From Candidatus Hungatella pullicola (GTDB lineage: Bacteria; Bacillota; Clostridia; Lachnospirales; Lachnospiraceae): a stretch of DNA of 35,599 bases. The stretch spans positions 1 through 35,599 of the forward strand of contig DXFU01000076.1 in the NCBI GenBank assembly GCA_019114305.1. Reading direction: 5' to 3'. Of this stretch, positions 16,092 through 24,414 are shown piece after piece. Numbering within the stretch: the stretch's first letter is position 1; each line of letters begins with the position of its first letter. The translations under genes and the position numbers were made by a program. The notes under the pieces were generated by a model. That model saw nothing but the letters and a program-made list of their open reading frames with translations. It ran no database searches and was not told the origin of the DNA.

Positions 16092-17831
16092 ATGTTTTCT
16101 AAAACAGAAAAAGGGAAGTTGAAAAGAGACTTCACCAAGATGAAGACGCCTCATACTTATGCCATCATCTTTTTTGCAGTAGTTGTATGCTGGGTGCTGA
16201 CCTTTCTGATTCCGGCGGGAAAGTTCAGCACCCATACCATTGAGTATACAGATGCCAATGGTGAAATAAAAACACGAACAGTCCTTATGGCGGATACTTT
16301 CCGCTACAGCTACCCTCTGGATATGGAAGCACTGGAACGGGAACTGACAGATTTAAGCCAGAATCAGGCTCAGATGGAGGAATTGGCTGTGGATCCGGAG
16401 GCCTTGGAAGCTTTTCTTACCACTGACATTTCTGAATGGAGCCAAGAGGAATTAGATGAACTGGGCCTTACAGATGATGTACTTTACAGCCAGTACGGTG
16501 AGTCGGTATATGACACCAGCAGAAAGCTTCATAAAACTGCGGGAATATGGGGGACCGATGATTTTGGAGAGTTTGGCTTTCTAAATTATGTGTTTGAGGG
16601 GCTTGTTTCCGGAGATCGTTCTGGATCAGCGGTGGGAATCTGCGCTCTGATTTTAGTGGTAGGCGGTTCTTTCGGTATTATTATGAAGACAGGGGTTATT
16701 GACGCGGGGATTTATGCTTTTATTCAGAAGAGCAAAGGCCTGGAGAGATTGGCTCTTCCGCTTTTGTTTATTCTTTTCTCCCTGGGCGGAGCTACCTTTG
16801 GAATGGCAGAAGAGTGTATTCCTTTTGCCATGATTATGGTGCCTTTTGTAATTGCTTTGGGATATGACTCTATTGTGGCGATTGTTGTTACTTATGTTGC
16901 TTCCCAGGTGGGAAATGCGGTTTCCTGGATGAGTCCCTTCTCTGTGGCAGTAGCCCAGGGAATTGCAGGAGTTCCTGTCCTGTCAGGCGCCGGGTTCCGC
17001 TTGGTTTTGTGGGTTGCTGTTACAGCGTTGTCTGCCGCTTACATGATGGTTTATGCGGAGAGAGTGCGTAAAAATCCGTCCCGTTCTGTTGTGTACGGGG
17101 AAGATCAGCATTTCCGCGACCGCTTAAGCGCCACTGCCAAAGAGAACAGAGAATTTAATCTTGGTCATAAGCTGATTCTTTTAGAAATGTTGGCTGTACT
17201 GATCTGGATTATCTGGGGCGTTACCCAGAAGGGATACTACATTCCTGAAATCGCTTCCCAGTTTTTCGTTATGGGATTAGTGGCAGGTATTATTGCTATA
17301 ATTTTTAAATTAAATGGAATGACAATCAATGGGATGGCATCCGCTTTCCAGCAGGGAGTGGCAGATTTGGCCGGTACGGCTGTTGTAGTAGGTATGGCAA
17401 AGGGAATTCTGCTTGTTTTAGGCGGTTCTGAGCCTGACACCTATTCTACTCTAAATACTATCCTGTATGGTTTGGGCACAGCCCTTCACGATGTTCCGGA
17501 ATTTATAGGAGCGGAATTTATGTACCTGTTCCAGAGCTGCTTTAATCTGGTTGTCACATCCAATTCCGGACAGGCCGCTTTGACTATGCCGATTATGGCT
17601 CCTTTGGCAGATCTGGTAGGGGTTTCCAGACAGATTGCAGTTCTGGCCTTCCAGATGGGCGCTGGTTTTGTGGATGCCTTTACCCCTGTATCTGCCAGCC
17701 TTATTGGTGTTTTGGGGGTTGCCGGTATTGATTGGGGCAAATGGGCAAAATTCCAGATTAAAATGCAGGGATTTTTCTTCCTTATGGGTACGGTGGCCAT
17801 AGCCGTGGCAGTAGCCATTAATCTGCAGTAA
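16092..17831 (+). CDS. YfcC-family membrane transporter
   Basis: A 579-aa multi-pass membrane protein of the YfcC family, related to ion-coupled transporters for amino acids, peptides or organic acids. Residues 17-44 (KTPHTYAIIFF..., ending LIPAGKFST) are the typical YfcC opening and first helix. About ten more hydrophobic helices run from about 180 to 575, with conserved segments FGMAEECIPFAMIMVPF and TPVSASLIGVLG. Between helices 1 and 2 (about 45-150) there is a long hydrophilic, Glu/Asp-rich segment, longer than I would expect, probably outside the membrane. AAGGAG supports ATG 16092. iadA begins 33 nt downstream, so the substrate may be a beta-aspartyl dipeptide. That is inferred from context, not from the sequence. 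Confidence 0.85.
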   Translation: MFSKTEKGKLKRDFTKMKTPHTYAIIFFAVVVCWVLTFLIPAGKFSTHTIEYTDANGEIKTRTVLMADTFRYSYPLDMEALERELTDLSQNQAQMEELAVDPEALEAFLTTDISEWSQEELDELGLTDDVLYSQYGESVYDTSRKLHKTAGIWGTDDFGEFGFLNYVFEGLVSGDRSGSAVGICALILVVGGSFGIIMKTGVIDAGIYAFIQKSKGLERLALPLLFILFSLGGATFGMAEECIPFAMIMVPFVIALGYDSIVAIVVTYVASQVGNAVSWMSPFSVAVAQGIAGVPVLSGAGFRLVLWVAVTALSAAYMMVYAERVRKNPSRSVVYGEDQHFRDRLSATAKENREFNLGHKLILLEMLAVLIWIIWGVTQKGYYIPEIASQFFVMGLVAGIIAIIFKLNGMTINGMASAFQQGVADLAGTAVVVGMAKGILLVLGGSEPDTYSTLNTILYGLGTALHDVPEFIGAEFMYLFQSCFNLVVTSNSGQAALTMPIMAPLADLVGVSRQIAVLAFQMGAGFVDAFTPVSASLIGVLGVAGIDWGKWAKFQIKMQGFFFLMGTVAIAVAVAINLQ

Positions 17832-17864
17832 AGCGCTTTCTTCTATTAGTGGAGGTATAAATAA

Positions 17865-19073
17865 ATGATTGTTTTAATTCGCAATGCTGCAGTTTATCAG
17901 CCGGAATATGCGGGTAAAAAGGATATTTTAATTCTGGGAGATAAAATTGCGGCAGTAGAAGAAAATATAAAAGCAGAGTTTTCCGGAACCATTTCTGTAG
18001 AAGAGATAGACGGAACCGGATTGTTGGCTGTTCCCGGATTTGTTGACAGCCATGAACATATTATGGGCGGCGGCGGAGAGGGCGGTTTTATGACCAGAAC
18101 TCCTGAGGCTATGCTGACGGATCTGACTTTAAATGGTATTACCACTGTGGTAGGATGCATCGGAACGGATGGAGTTACCAGGGATATGGCGGCTCTTTTG
18201 GCCAAGGCCCACGGTTTGGAGGAAGAAGGAATCACAACTTATGTGTATACCGGCTCCTACCAGGTTCCGGTTCATACCCTAACAGGAAGTCTGATGAAGG
18301 ATATTATGCTTTTGGATAAGGTGATCGGAGCAGGAGAGATCGCTATTTCTGATCATCGGTCTTCTCAGCCTACCTATGAGGAATTTGTAAGGATTGTTTC
18401 AGACGTCCGGGTTGGCGGAATGCTGTCAGGAAAGGCGGGAGTTGTAAATATCCATCTGGGAGACAGCCCACGTCTGATGGATTTGATCTGGAGAACGGTA
18501 AAGGAGACAGAAATCCCCTTTACTCAATTTCTTCCTACTCATGTAAACAGGAACGAAGCTTTGTTCCAATCCTGTATGGAGTTTGCCAAAGAAGGCGGAG
18601 TCATTGACTTTACCGGCAATGAAGAGATTGATTATTGGGAATCCATCTGTGATGAAGTGCGGGTCTGCAAAGGAATCCGCCGGCTTTTGGAGGCAGGTGT
18701 ATCCAAGGATAACTTTACTGTTTCTTCAGACGGCCAGGGCAGCCTTCCTGTGTTTAACAGCAGAGGAGAATTCCAGGGAATTGGAGTTGGAAAGGCTTCC
18801 TGCCTTTTGAAGGAGGTAAAGGAGTGCGTAACCCGGGAAGACATTCCTCTGGAAATTGCGCTGAGAGCCGTTACCTCTAACCCTGCCAGAATTTTAAAGC
18901 TGAAAAAGAAAGGGCATATTCTTCCAGACTATCATGGAGATATATGCCTGCTTCGGGAAAAAGATTTCAGTCTCCATACTGTCATTGCCAAAGGACAGGT
19001 TATGGTGAGAGAAGGAGAAGCTGTAGTTAAGGGAACCTTTGAAAAACAGGGAAAGAAGACAGGTGGAAAATAA
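17865..19073 (+). CDS. iadA: Isoaspartyl (beta-aspartyl) dipeptidase
   Basis: A metal-dependent amidohydrolase that cleaves dipeptides with a beta-aspartyl bond, from protein damage or from cyanophycin breakdown. The 402-aa protein follows E. coli IadA closely. The first metal motif is HEH (residues 63-65), then GGGGEGG with Glu72. Next are AISDHRSS (160-167), His197 in NIHLGDSP, His226 in LPTHVNRN, and Asp289 in VSSDGQGSLP. The residue aligned with the carboxylated lysine of E. coli IadA (Lys162) appears to be Glu158. This is unusual but has parallels elsewhere in the superfamily. GGAGG lies upstream of the ATG. It is between the YfcC transporter and the DUF368 gene, with the latter starting immediately after its stop codon. 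Confidence 0.92.
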   Translation: MIVLIRNAAVYQPEYAGKKDILILGDKIAAVEENIKAEFSGTISVEEIDGTGLLAVPGFVDSHEHIMGGGGEGGFMTRTPEAMLTDLTLNGITTVVGCIGTDGVTRDMAALLAKAHGLEEEGITTYVYTGSYQVPVHTLTGSLMKDIMLLDKVIGAGEIAISDHRSSQPTYEEFVRIVSDVRVGGMLSGKAGVVNIHLGDSPRLMDLIWRTVKETEIPFTQFLPTHVNRNEALFQSCMEFAKEGGVIDFTGNEEIDYWESICDEVRVCKGIRRLLEAGVSKDNFTVSSDGQGSLPVFNSRGEFQGIGVGKASCLLKEVKECVTREDIPLEIALRAVTSNPARILKLKKKGHILPDYHGDICLLREKDFSLHTVIAKGQVMVREGEAVVKGTFEKQGKKTGGK

Positions 19074-19901
19074 ATGAAACAGAATAAATTGGAATCATTT
19101 TTAAAAGGCATGATAATAGGAGGTACCATGCTGGTTCCAGGAGTAAGCGGCGGATCTATGGCTATGATTCTTGGAATTTACAGCAGACTGGTGTCTTCCG
19201 TCAGCTCTTTTACAAAAGACAAAAAGGGTAATTTCCTTTTTCTGGTTATTTTTTCTTTGGGCGGCGGAACGGGAATGCTTCTCTTTGCCAGACCGCTGCT
19301 TAGTTTAATTGAACGATATCCTATGCCCATGCTTTACTTTTTTTTGGGCGCTGTTGCGGGAGGCGTGCCTTTGATTTTCAGAGAGGCAAAAATCAAATCT
19401 TTTTCCTGGAGAATTTTTTTGTATGCAGGTCTGGGTCTGATTTTGGTTATGGCTTTTTCCCTCCTTCCGGAAGGAGGGCTTCAGTCTGAGATGAACGCAG
19501 GGATTTTAAGTTTTTGCTTGCTTCTCCTGGCAGGATTTCTCGCGGCAACTGCTTTGGTTCTTCCGGGAATCAGCGTTTCCTATGTACTTTTGCTTTTGGG
19601 GTTGTATGATGAGACTATGAGAGCTATTAGCCAGCTGTATCTGCCGTTTTTGGTTCCCCTTGGTTTGGGGTTGATTCTGGGCATTGTTTTGACTACCAGA
19701 ATCTTAGAGCGTGCCATGGAACGTCATCCTCAGTTTACTTACCTGTTGATTCTTGGTTTTGTACTTGGCTCTATGTGTCAGGTATTTCCGGGCATTCCTG
19801 CAAGCGGCATGGAGTTTTTCATTTGTCTGCTTATGCTGGCAGCAGGTTTCTGTGTCATACGTCTTCTGTCCCTGGCAGAGCGAAAAACAGAGTCAGAATA
19901 A
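19074..19901 (+). CDS. DUF368 protein, polyprenyl-phosphate translocase (PopT) family
   Basis: A 275-aa integral membrane protein with about eight hydrophobic helices. The opening LKGMIIGGTMLVPGVSGGSM (residues 10-29) is the DUF368 signature, and a second VLPGIS motif occurs at about residue 163, giving the inverted-repeat look of the family. DUF368 proteins were recently shown to recycle undecaprenyl phosphate across the membrane for cell wall synthesis (PopT). The same role is likely here. The ATG directly follows the iadA stop codon, so translation is probably coupled. Why it sits in a dipeptide-use operon is unclear. The strong terminator at 19910-19949 ends the operon. Confidence 0.88.
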   Translation: MKQNKLESFLKGMIIGGTMLVPGVSGGSMAMILGIYSRLVSSVSSFTKDKKGNFLFLVIFSLGGGTGMLLFARPLLSLIERYPMPMLYFFLGAVAGGVPLIFREAKIKSFSWRIFLYAGLGLILVMAFSLLPEGGLQSEMNAGILSFCLLLLAGFLAATALVLPGISVSYVLLLLGLYDETMRAISQLYLPFLVPLGLGLILGIVLTTRILERAMERHPQFTYLLILGFVLGSMCQVFPGIPASGMEFFICLLMLAAGFCVIRLLSLAERKTESE

Positions 19902-19909
19902 ATTAGAAA

Positions 19910-19949
19910 GGGCTCCGCTGTAAGATTTGGATTACGGCGGAGCCCTTTT
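19910..19949. terminator. Bidirectional terminator between convergent operons
   Basis: GGGCTCCGC plus TGTAA (19910-19923) pairs with TTACGGCGGAGCCC (19932-19945), with TTTT after it on the plus strand and a short T-run (TTTCTAATTT) after it on the minus strand. It serves the DUF368 gene and probably the converging ABC transporter operon. Confidence 0.85.
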
Positions 19950-19970
19950 GGCTGATTTTGTATGAACTTG

Positions 19971-20744
19971 TTAATTGCCGCATTCTATGCTGATCTCATT
20001 AAACTTATCCAGAATATCTTCTACCTGAAGAGATGCTTTTTCTTCCCCTTCCACATCAATAACAGCCTTTCCCTGATGCATCATCACAAGTCTGTCTCCA
20101 TATTCCACGGCATAGCGGAGATTATGGGTAACCATAATGGTGGTCAGCTGTTTTTCTTTTACAATCTGGTCGGTAAGCTCCATGATTACTTCAGCTGTTT
20201 TTGGATCCAGAGCGGCAGTGTGTTCATCCAGAATGAGAAATTCAATAGGAGTCATAGTGGACATGAGAAGGGCCATTGCCTGTCTCTGTCCTCCGGATAA
20301 AGACCCAACCTTTACCTGAAGCTTTTCTTCCAGCCCAAGTCCAAGGGAATGAAGCAGATCTTTGTAATAAGGGATTCTTTGACGATTGGTTCCAGGCAGA
20401 AGATTGAAGGGTTTTCCTTTATTATCTGCCAGCGCCATATTCTCCAGAATAGTCATATTGGGGCAGGTTCCCATGGCAGGGTTCTGAAAGACGCGTCCAA
20501 TCCGTTTCTGCCGCTTAAATTCCGGCATAGAAGTAATATCCTTGCCGCCGATGTAAATATGGCCGCTGTCCAGAGGAATACTTCCGCAGATAATATTCAG
20601 AAGAGAAGTTTTTCCGGAGCCATTGCTTCCCACCACAGATACAAATTGCCTGTCTTTAATGGAAAGGCTGAAGCCGCTAAAAAGGCACATTTCGTTGATG
20701 GTTCCCTGATTGTAGTATTTATGAATTTCTTTTATCTCAAGCAT
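19971..20744 (-). CDS. ABC transporter ATP-binding protein, tryptophan-type (TrpZ-like)
   Basis: The 257-aa ATPase of a three-part import system. Walker A is VGSNGSGKTS (about residues 36-45), the signature is SLSGGQRQAMALL (about 149), Walker B is FLILDEHTAALDP (about 169), and the switch His is in TIMVTHNLRYAVEYGD. The DEHTAALD form is typical of the ABC family paired with ABC_sub_bind (PF04392) proteins. Its ATG overlaps the end of the permease gene by 8 nt. Specificity for tryptophan comes from the Trp T-box in front of the operon, not from the ATPase itself. Confidence 0.9.
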   Translation of the reverse strand: MLEIKEIHKYYNQGTINEMCLFSGFSLSIKDRQFVSVVGSNGSGKTSLLNIICGSIPLDSGHIYIGGKDITSMPEFKRQKRIGRVFQNPAMGTCPNMTILENMALADNKGKPFNLLPGTNRQRIPYYKDLLHSLGLGLEEKLQVKVGSLSGGQRQAMALLMSTMTPIEFLILDEHTAALDPKTAEVIMELTDQIVKEKQLTTIMVTHNLRYAVEYGDRLVMMHQGKAVIDVEGEEKASLQVEDILDKFNEISIECGN

Positions 20745-21621
20745 GTACTTTCACCTTCTTTTCCTTTCCATTGCTGATAACCAGAATAACCAGAAGCAGG
20801 GCGGCGGTAATCAGTTTCAGATCTGATGCTTTCATGCCAAGGGAGATGGCCAGAGAAACGCAGCCTCTGTAAATAATAGAACCGATAATAACTGCTGTTG
20901 TAGATTTCAGGATGCCGACTTTCTGGAAAAGCTTGGTTCCTATAATAACATTAGCCAGTCCGATTACCATGGTTCCTGTACCCATTTCAATGGCAAAGTT
21001 TCCATTTTTCTGACAGTATACAGCGCCTGCCAAGGCGGCCAGACCATTAGCCAGGGCCAGCCCGATAATTTTCACAAGCCCTTTGTCCTTGGCCAGTGCA
21101 GTAACCAGAGATTCATTATCCCCCACAGCCTGTAAAAGATAACCGGAGCGGGTTTTCAGATACAGATCCAGTAAAATTTTTACAATAGCTACAATAATGA
21201 CCAAAATGATAAGTACGGTAAAGCTGCTTACAGATTCAGGAATCAGGGAAGCCAGAAAATCGTTTTCAAAAATGGTCTGGCAATTGAAGATAGGCACATT
21301 GGATTTCCCGGTAATTCTTAAGTTAACAGAGTACAGAGCCGTCATAACAATAATACCGGAAAGCAGATCACGAACCTTCAGCTTTACGTGGATAAAACCT
21401 GTAGCGCATCCGGCAGCGGCCCCTGCCAAAAAGGCGGCAAATAAAGTAAGAACGGGGTTTACTCCTGCCAGAATCAAAGTGACGCCTACTGCGCCCCCCA
21501 AAGGAAACGTACCGTCTACGGACAGGTCTGGAAAATCCAGAATTTTGTAGGTAATATACACGCCAAGAGCCATAATAGCATAGACCAGGCCTTCTTCCAG
21601 GAATCCAAGTATAATAGACAT
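20737..21621 (-). CDS. ABC transporter permease, tryptophan-type (TrpY-like)
   Basis: A 294-aa membrane permease with about eight or nine hydrophobic helices and the branched-chain amino acid permease-like fold. Recognisable stretches are KILDFPDLSVDGTFPLGGAV near residue 30 and GLANGLAALAGAVYCQKNG near residue 190, both common in permeases partnered with PF04392 binding proteins. The helices form the membrane channel between the lipoprotein gene upstream and the ATPase gene downstream. The start has only a moderate ribosome-binding site (GAGAGGA, about 11 nt away). The stop lies inside the ATPase gene, indicating coupling. Confidence 0.88.
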   Translation of the reverse strand: MSIILGFLEEGLVYAIMALGVYITYKILDFPDLSVDGTFPLGGAVGVTLILAGVNPVLTLFAAFLAGAAAGCATGFIHVKLKVRDLLSGIIVMTALYSVNLRITGKSNVPIFNCQTIFENDFLASLIPESVSSFTVLIILVIIVAIVKILLDLYLKTRSGYLLQAVGDNESLVTALAKDKGLVKIIGLALANGLAALAGAVYCQKNGNFAIEMGTGTMVIGLANVIIGTKLFQKVGILKSTTAVIIGSIIYRGCVSLAISLGMKASDLKLITAALLLVILVISNGKEKKVKVHA

Positions 21622-21643
21622 TGCTGATAGTTCCTCTCTTTCT

Positions 21644-22696
21644 TTACTGTGTGATTTCTGTAAAAATTTCAGCGGCAGAGGCAGTCATGTCTTCCGGAAT
21701 GGTAATTCCCAGTGTGTCAGCTACCGCGGCATTGGCATAGAAAGAAGCTTCTTCTATGATCTCATAATTCATCTCGCTGGCCTTTGCTTCTCCTTTTAAG
21801 ATTTTTGCAGCCATCTGACCGGTCTGCTGGCCAAGCTTTATATAATCAAGCCCCATGGAAGCGAGACAGCCGATTTTTACCTGTTCGATTTCGCTGCCGA
21901 ATACAGGAATATTTTTCTTGGCTGCTTTGTCAAGAATAACAGGGAGGGAATTGACAACGGTGTTGTCTGTCAGGTTGCTTAAGCAGTCTGCCTTTTCCAG
22001 AATGTTGTCTGCGGCCAGAGGAATATCAGCGGTAGAGGTTACAGGTCCTTCTACAATCTCAAAGCCGTACTCAGGAGCCAGTTCCTTGTATTCTGCCAGA
22101 GTGCTTTCAGAATTTACTTCACCTGTACTGTAAAGAATTCCAATGGATTTCGCATCAGGGAGAAGAGCACGGATCATTTCCAGCTGTTCTCTTACAGGAA
22201 GTTTATCGCTGGTTCCAGTAATTTCACCTACAGGAGCGCCTGACTCGTCCGCTAAGGCTGCGGCTACAGGATCTGTGACTGCGGTATAGATAACAGGGAT
22301 ATTCTCCTTTCTGGCTCCGCTGTAAGCAGCCTGAGCCATAGGAGTGGCGATGGCGCAGATAAGGTCTGCATCTTGTGAGATAAAGTTGTCTATGATCTGA
22401 TTGGCGGTACTGTTGTCTGCCTGAGAATTTTCATAGATAACAGTAAGATTTTCACCTTCTACAATCCCGGCCTCTGCCAGCCCCTGGAGAAACCCTTCTC
22501 TGCAGTTGTCCAGAGAGCCGTGTTCCGCGTACTGGCCAATGCCGATAATATAGGAAGTGTCTCCTTCAGCGGTCTGAATACTGGCTGATGAGCTTTCAGC
22601 AGAGCCGGATTGCGTTTCTGCTGTGGGGGCGGAGCAGCCGGTAAGAAGGGAGAGTGCGGTCATTGTCAGAGCCAGAGTTTTCAATGTCTTTTTCAT
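21644..22696 (-). CDS. ABC transporter substrate-binding lipoprotein, tryptophan-type (TrpX-like)
   Basis: A 350-aa exported lipoprotein of the ABC_sub_bind family (PF04392). The signal peptide ends in a lipobox LLTGC, with the modified Cys at about residue 21. A Ser/Ala/Glu linker follows to about 45, and then the two-lobed binding domain (YIIGIGQYAEHGSLD, VIYENSQADNS, PVIYTAVTDPVAA, GILYSTGEVNSE, MGLDYIKLGQQTGQMAAKIL). AGGAGG supports the ATG. This is the first gene of the transporter operon and lies directly behind a T-box whose likely specifier is TGG, so the ligand is probably tryptophan. Confidence 0.9.
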   Translation of the reverse strand: MKKTLKTLALTMTALSLLTGCSAPTAETQSGSAESSSASIQTAEGDTSYIIGIGQYAEHGSLDNCREGFLQGLAEAGIVEGENLTVIYENSQADNSTANQIIDNFISQDADLICAIATPMAQAAYSGARKENIPVIYTAVTDPVAAALADESGAPVGEITGTSDKLPVREQLEMIRALLPDAKSIGILYSTGEVNSESTLAEYKELAPEYGFEIVEGPVTSTADIPLAADNILEKADCLSNLTDNTVVNSLPVILDKAAKKNIPVFGSEIEQVKIGCLASMGLDYIKLGQQTGQMAAKILKGEAKASEMNYEIIEEASFYANAAVADTLGITIPEDMTASAAEIFTEITQ

Positions 22697-22781
22697 AATT
22701 ATTTCCTCCTAAAATTAAAATGATCAGCAGAAAGAACAAGCTTGGAGGGCTTTTGATGCATTGGAATTTTATTCCAGGCAA

Positions 22782-22819
22782 TAAAAAAGTCCCAAATACG
22801 TTTATCACGTATTTGAGAC
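22782..22819 (-). terminator. T-box attenuator terminator before the Trp transporter
   Basis: On the minus strand GTCTCAAATACG (22819-22808) pairs with CGTATTTGGGAC (22800-22789) around a 7-nt loop, with one G-U pair, and is followed by TTTTTTATT. Confidence 0.88.
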
Positions 22820-23056
22820 GAATGTATCCATCCGCGGTGCCACTCAAATTAGCTGTTACCAGCCCGCTCTTTCATATACCAACATATATGCCACTTTTAT
22901 AACGGTTGTGGATGCCGTCGGCCCATACTTAGTAACTGTTCAGGGCCGCCCTCGAAAGTCCATTCGTCAATCCCTCCTATATCGCACTTCCACCAACGGC
23001 GACTCTCTGGAATATTACAGGAAAGCTTACTCTTCTTTCTCAACGGTTTTTTGTTT
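22782..23056 (-). promoter_or_regulatory. T-box leader, Trp specifier, controlling the ABC transporter
   Basis: Read on the minus strand, the T-box element TTGAGTGGCACCGCGG is at 22847-22832, just before the terminator. Stem I begins with AGAGAGTCGCC. The specifier region reads GAATGGACT, placing TGG (22962-22960) in the codon position after GAA and before a purine, as in other T-boxes. TGG is the tryptophan codon, so uncharged tRNA-Trp should turn on the transporter. The leader fills the 427-nt gap between aroA and the binding protein gene. Confidence 0.88.
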
Positions 23057-23062
23057 GACCTT

Positions 23063-23091
23063 ATCTTAATCCATGAAGACAGTTTTGTCAA
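23063..23091 (-). promoter_or_regulatory. Sigma-A promoter for the Trp T-box transcript
   Basis: On the minus strand a perfect TTGACA (23091-23086) and TAAGAT (23068-23063) are separated by 17 nt. The transporter therefore has its own promoter rather than depending on the aro operon. Confidence 0.8.
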
Positions 23092-23123
23092 CTGGAAATT
23101 TTAAAAAGTTTTGTCAGAATATT

Positions 23124-24401
23124 TTACTGACTGAGAGAGTTCAGGTCAGAATAGAATTCTGGGTAGGATATATTAACACAGTCCGCTCCTAAGATTTCTG
23201 TTTCCCCTTCTGCCTGTAAAGCGGCTATGGCAAAGGTCATGGCGATGCGGTGGTCTAAGCAGCTGTCTATGACAGCGCCATGGAGGGGCCGTCCTCCATG
23301 GATAACCATACCGTCTTCTGTCTCAGTGACATCAGCGCCCATAGCAGACAGGTTTCTGACCATTACTTCGATTCGGTTGGATTCCTTTACCTTCAGTTCT
23401 GCTGCATCCCGGATAATGGTTTCTCCTTCCGCTGCGCAGGCCATGGCAGCAATTATGGGAAGTTCATCTATGAGGGCAGGAATGATTTCTCCCTCAATTG
23501 TGGTCCCGTGAAGGGGGCCAAAGCGGACCAGAAGATCTGCCACTGGTTCTCCGGAGGCAAAGCATTGATTTAAAAGGCTTACATCGGCGCCCATTTTTTT
23601 GCATACAGTGAGAATTCCGGCTCTGGTAGGATTGATGCCTACATTTCGAATAAGAATTTCAGAGCCGGGAACCATGAGTCCAGCTGCCAAAAAATAGGCC
23701 GCCGAGGAAATATCGCCAGGTACTTTGATTTTTTGACCGTAAAGCTCTTTTGCCGGTCGAATGGAAGCGGTAGTTTTCTGAGAGGAGACATCGGCGCCGA
23801 AGCCTTTTAACATCAATTCCGTGTGATTTCTTGACAGGGCAGGTTCTGTGACTGCTGTTTCTCCCTCAGCATAAAGGCCCGCCAGGAGAACAGCAGATTT
23901 TACCTGGGCAGATGCTACCGGAGACATATAGTGGATTCCGTGAAGAGGACTTCCTGTAATGGAAAGAGGAGCGCAGCCATTGCCGGCCAGACTTTTAATT
24001 TGCGCGCCCATTTGAGTCAGGGGATCTATGATCCGGTTCATAGGCCGCCTTTGAATGGAGGCATCTCCTGTTAGAGTAACATTAAAGTTCTGAGCAGCCA
24101 GAATGCCAGAGATCAGCCGTGTGGTGGTTCCGCTGTTGCCGCAGTCAAGAATTGTTTCCGGCTTTTTCAGGCCCCGCAGTCCCTTACCGTGAACAAGGAC
24201 GGTTTCTCCCCGATTCTCGATTTCCACACCCATTTTTTGAAAGCAGGAGATAGTAGACAGACAGTCTGCGCCCTGAAGAAAATGGGTGATTTCCGTTATA
24301 CCCTTTGCAATAGAGCCAAACATAATGCTCCGGTGGGAGATAGATTTATCTCCCGGTATGGATACTTCTCCTTTTAAGCAGTTGACTTTTCCGATTTTCA
24401 T
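23124..24401 (-). CDS. aroA: 3-phosphoshikimate 1-carboxyvinyltransferase (EPSP synthase)
   Basis: Joins shikimate 3-phosphate with phosphoenolpyruvate to make EPSP, the sixth step of the shikimate pathway and the target of glyphosate. The 425-aa protein has the PGDKSISHR motif at residues 16-24 and LDCGNSGTTTRLISG at about 85-99. The GNSGTT form resembles B. subtilis-type enzymes rather than E. coli (GNAGTA). Further landmarks are RPMNRIIDPL, the PGDISSAAYFLAAG strand and the C-terminal DHRIAMTFAIAAL motif. GAGGA precedes the ATG. It is the last gene of aroF-tyrA-aroA, 13 nt after tyrA. A weak stem near 23106-23135 may end the operon. Confidence 0.96.
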   Translation of the reverse strand: MKIGKVNCLKGEVSIPGDKSISHRSIMFGSIAKGITEITHFLQGADCLSTISCFQKMGVEIENRGETVLVHGKGLRGLKKPETILDCGNSGTTTRLISGILAAQNFNVTLTGDASIQRRPMNRIIDPLTQMGAQIKSLAGNGCAPLSITGSPLHGIHYMSPVASAQVKSAVLLAGLYAEGETAVTEPALSRNHTELMLKGFGADVSSQKTTASIRPAKELYGQKIKVPGDISSAAYFLAAGLMVPGSEILIRNVGINPTRAGILTVCKKMGADVSLLNQCFASGEPVADLLVRFGPLHGTTIEGEIIPALIDELPIIAAMACAAEGETIIRDAAELKVKESNRIEVMVRNLSAMGADVTETEDGMVIHGGRPLHGAVIDSCLDHRIAMTFAIAALQAEGETEILGADCVNISYPEFYSDLNSLSQ

Positions 24402-24414
24402 ATAATTCCTCGAT

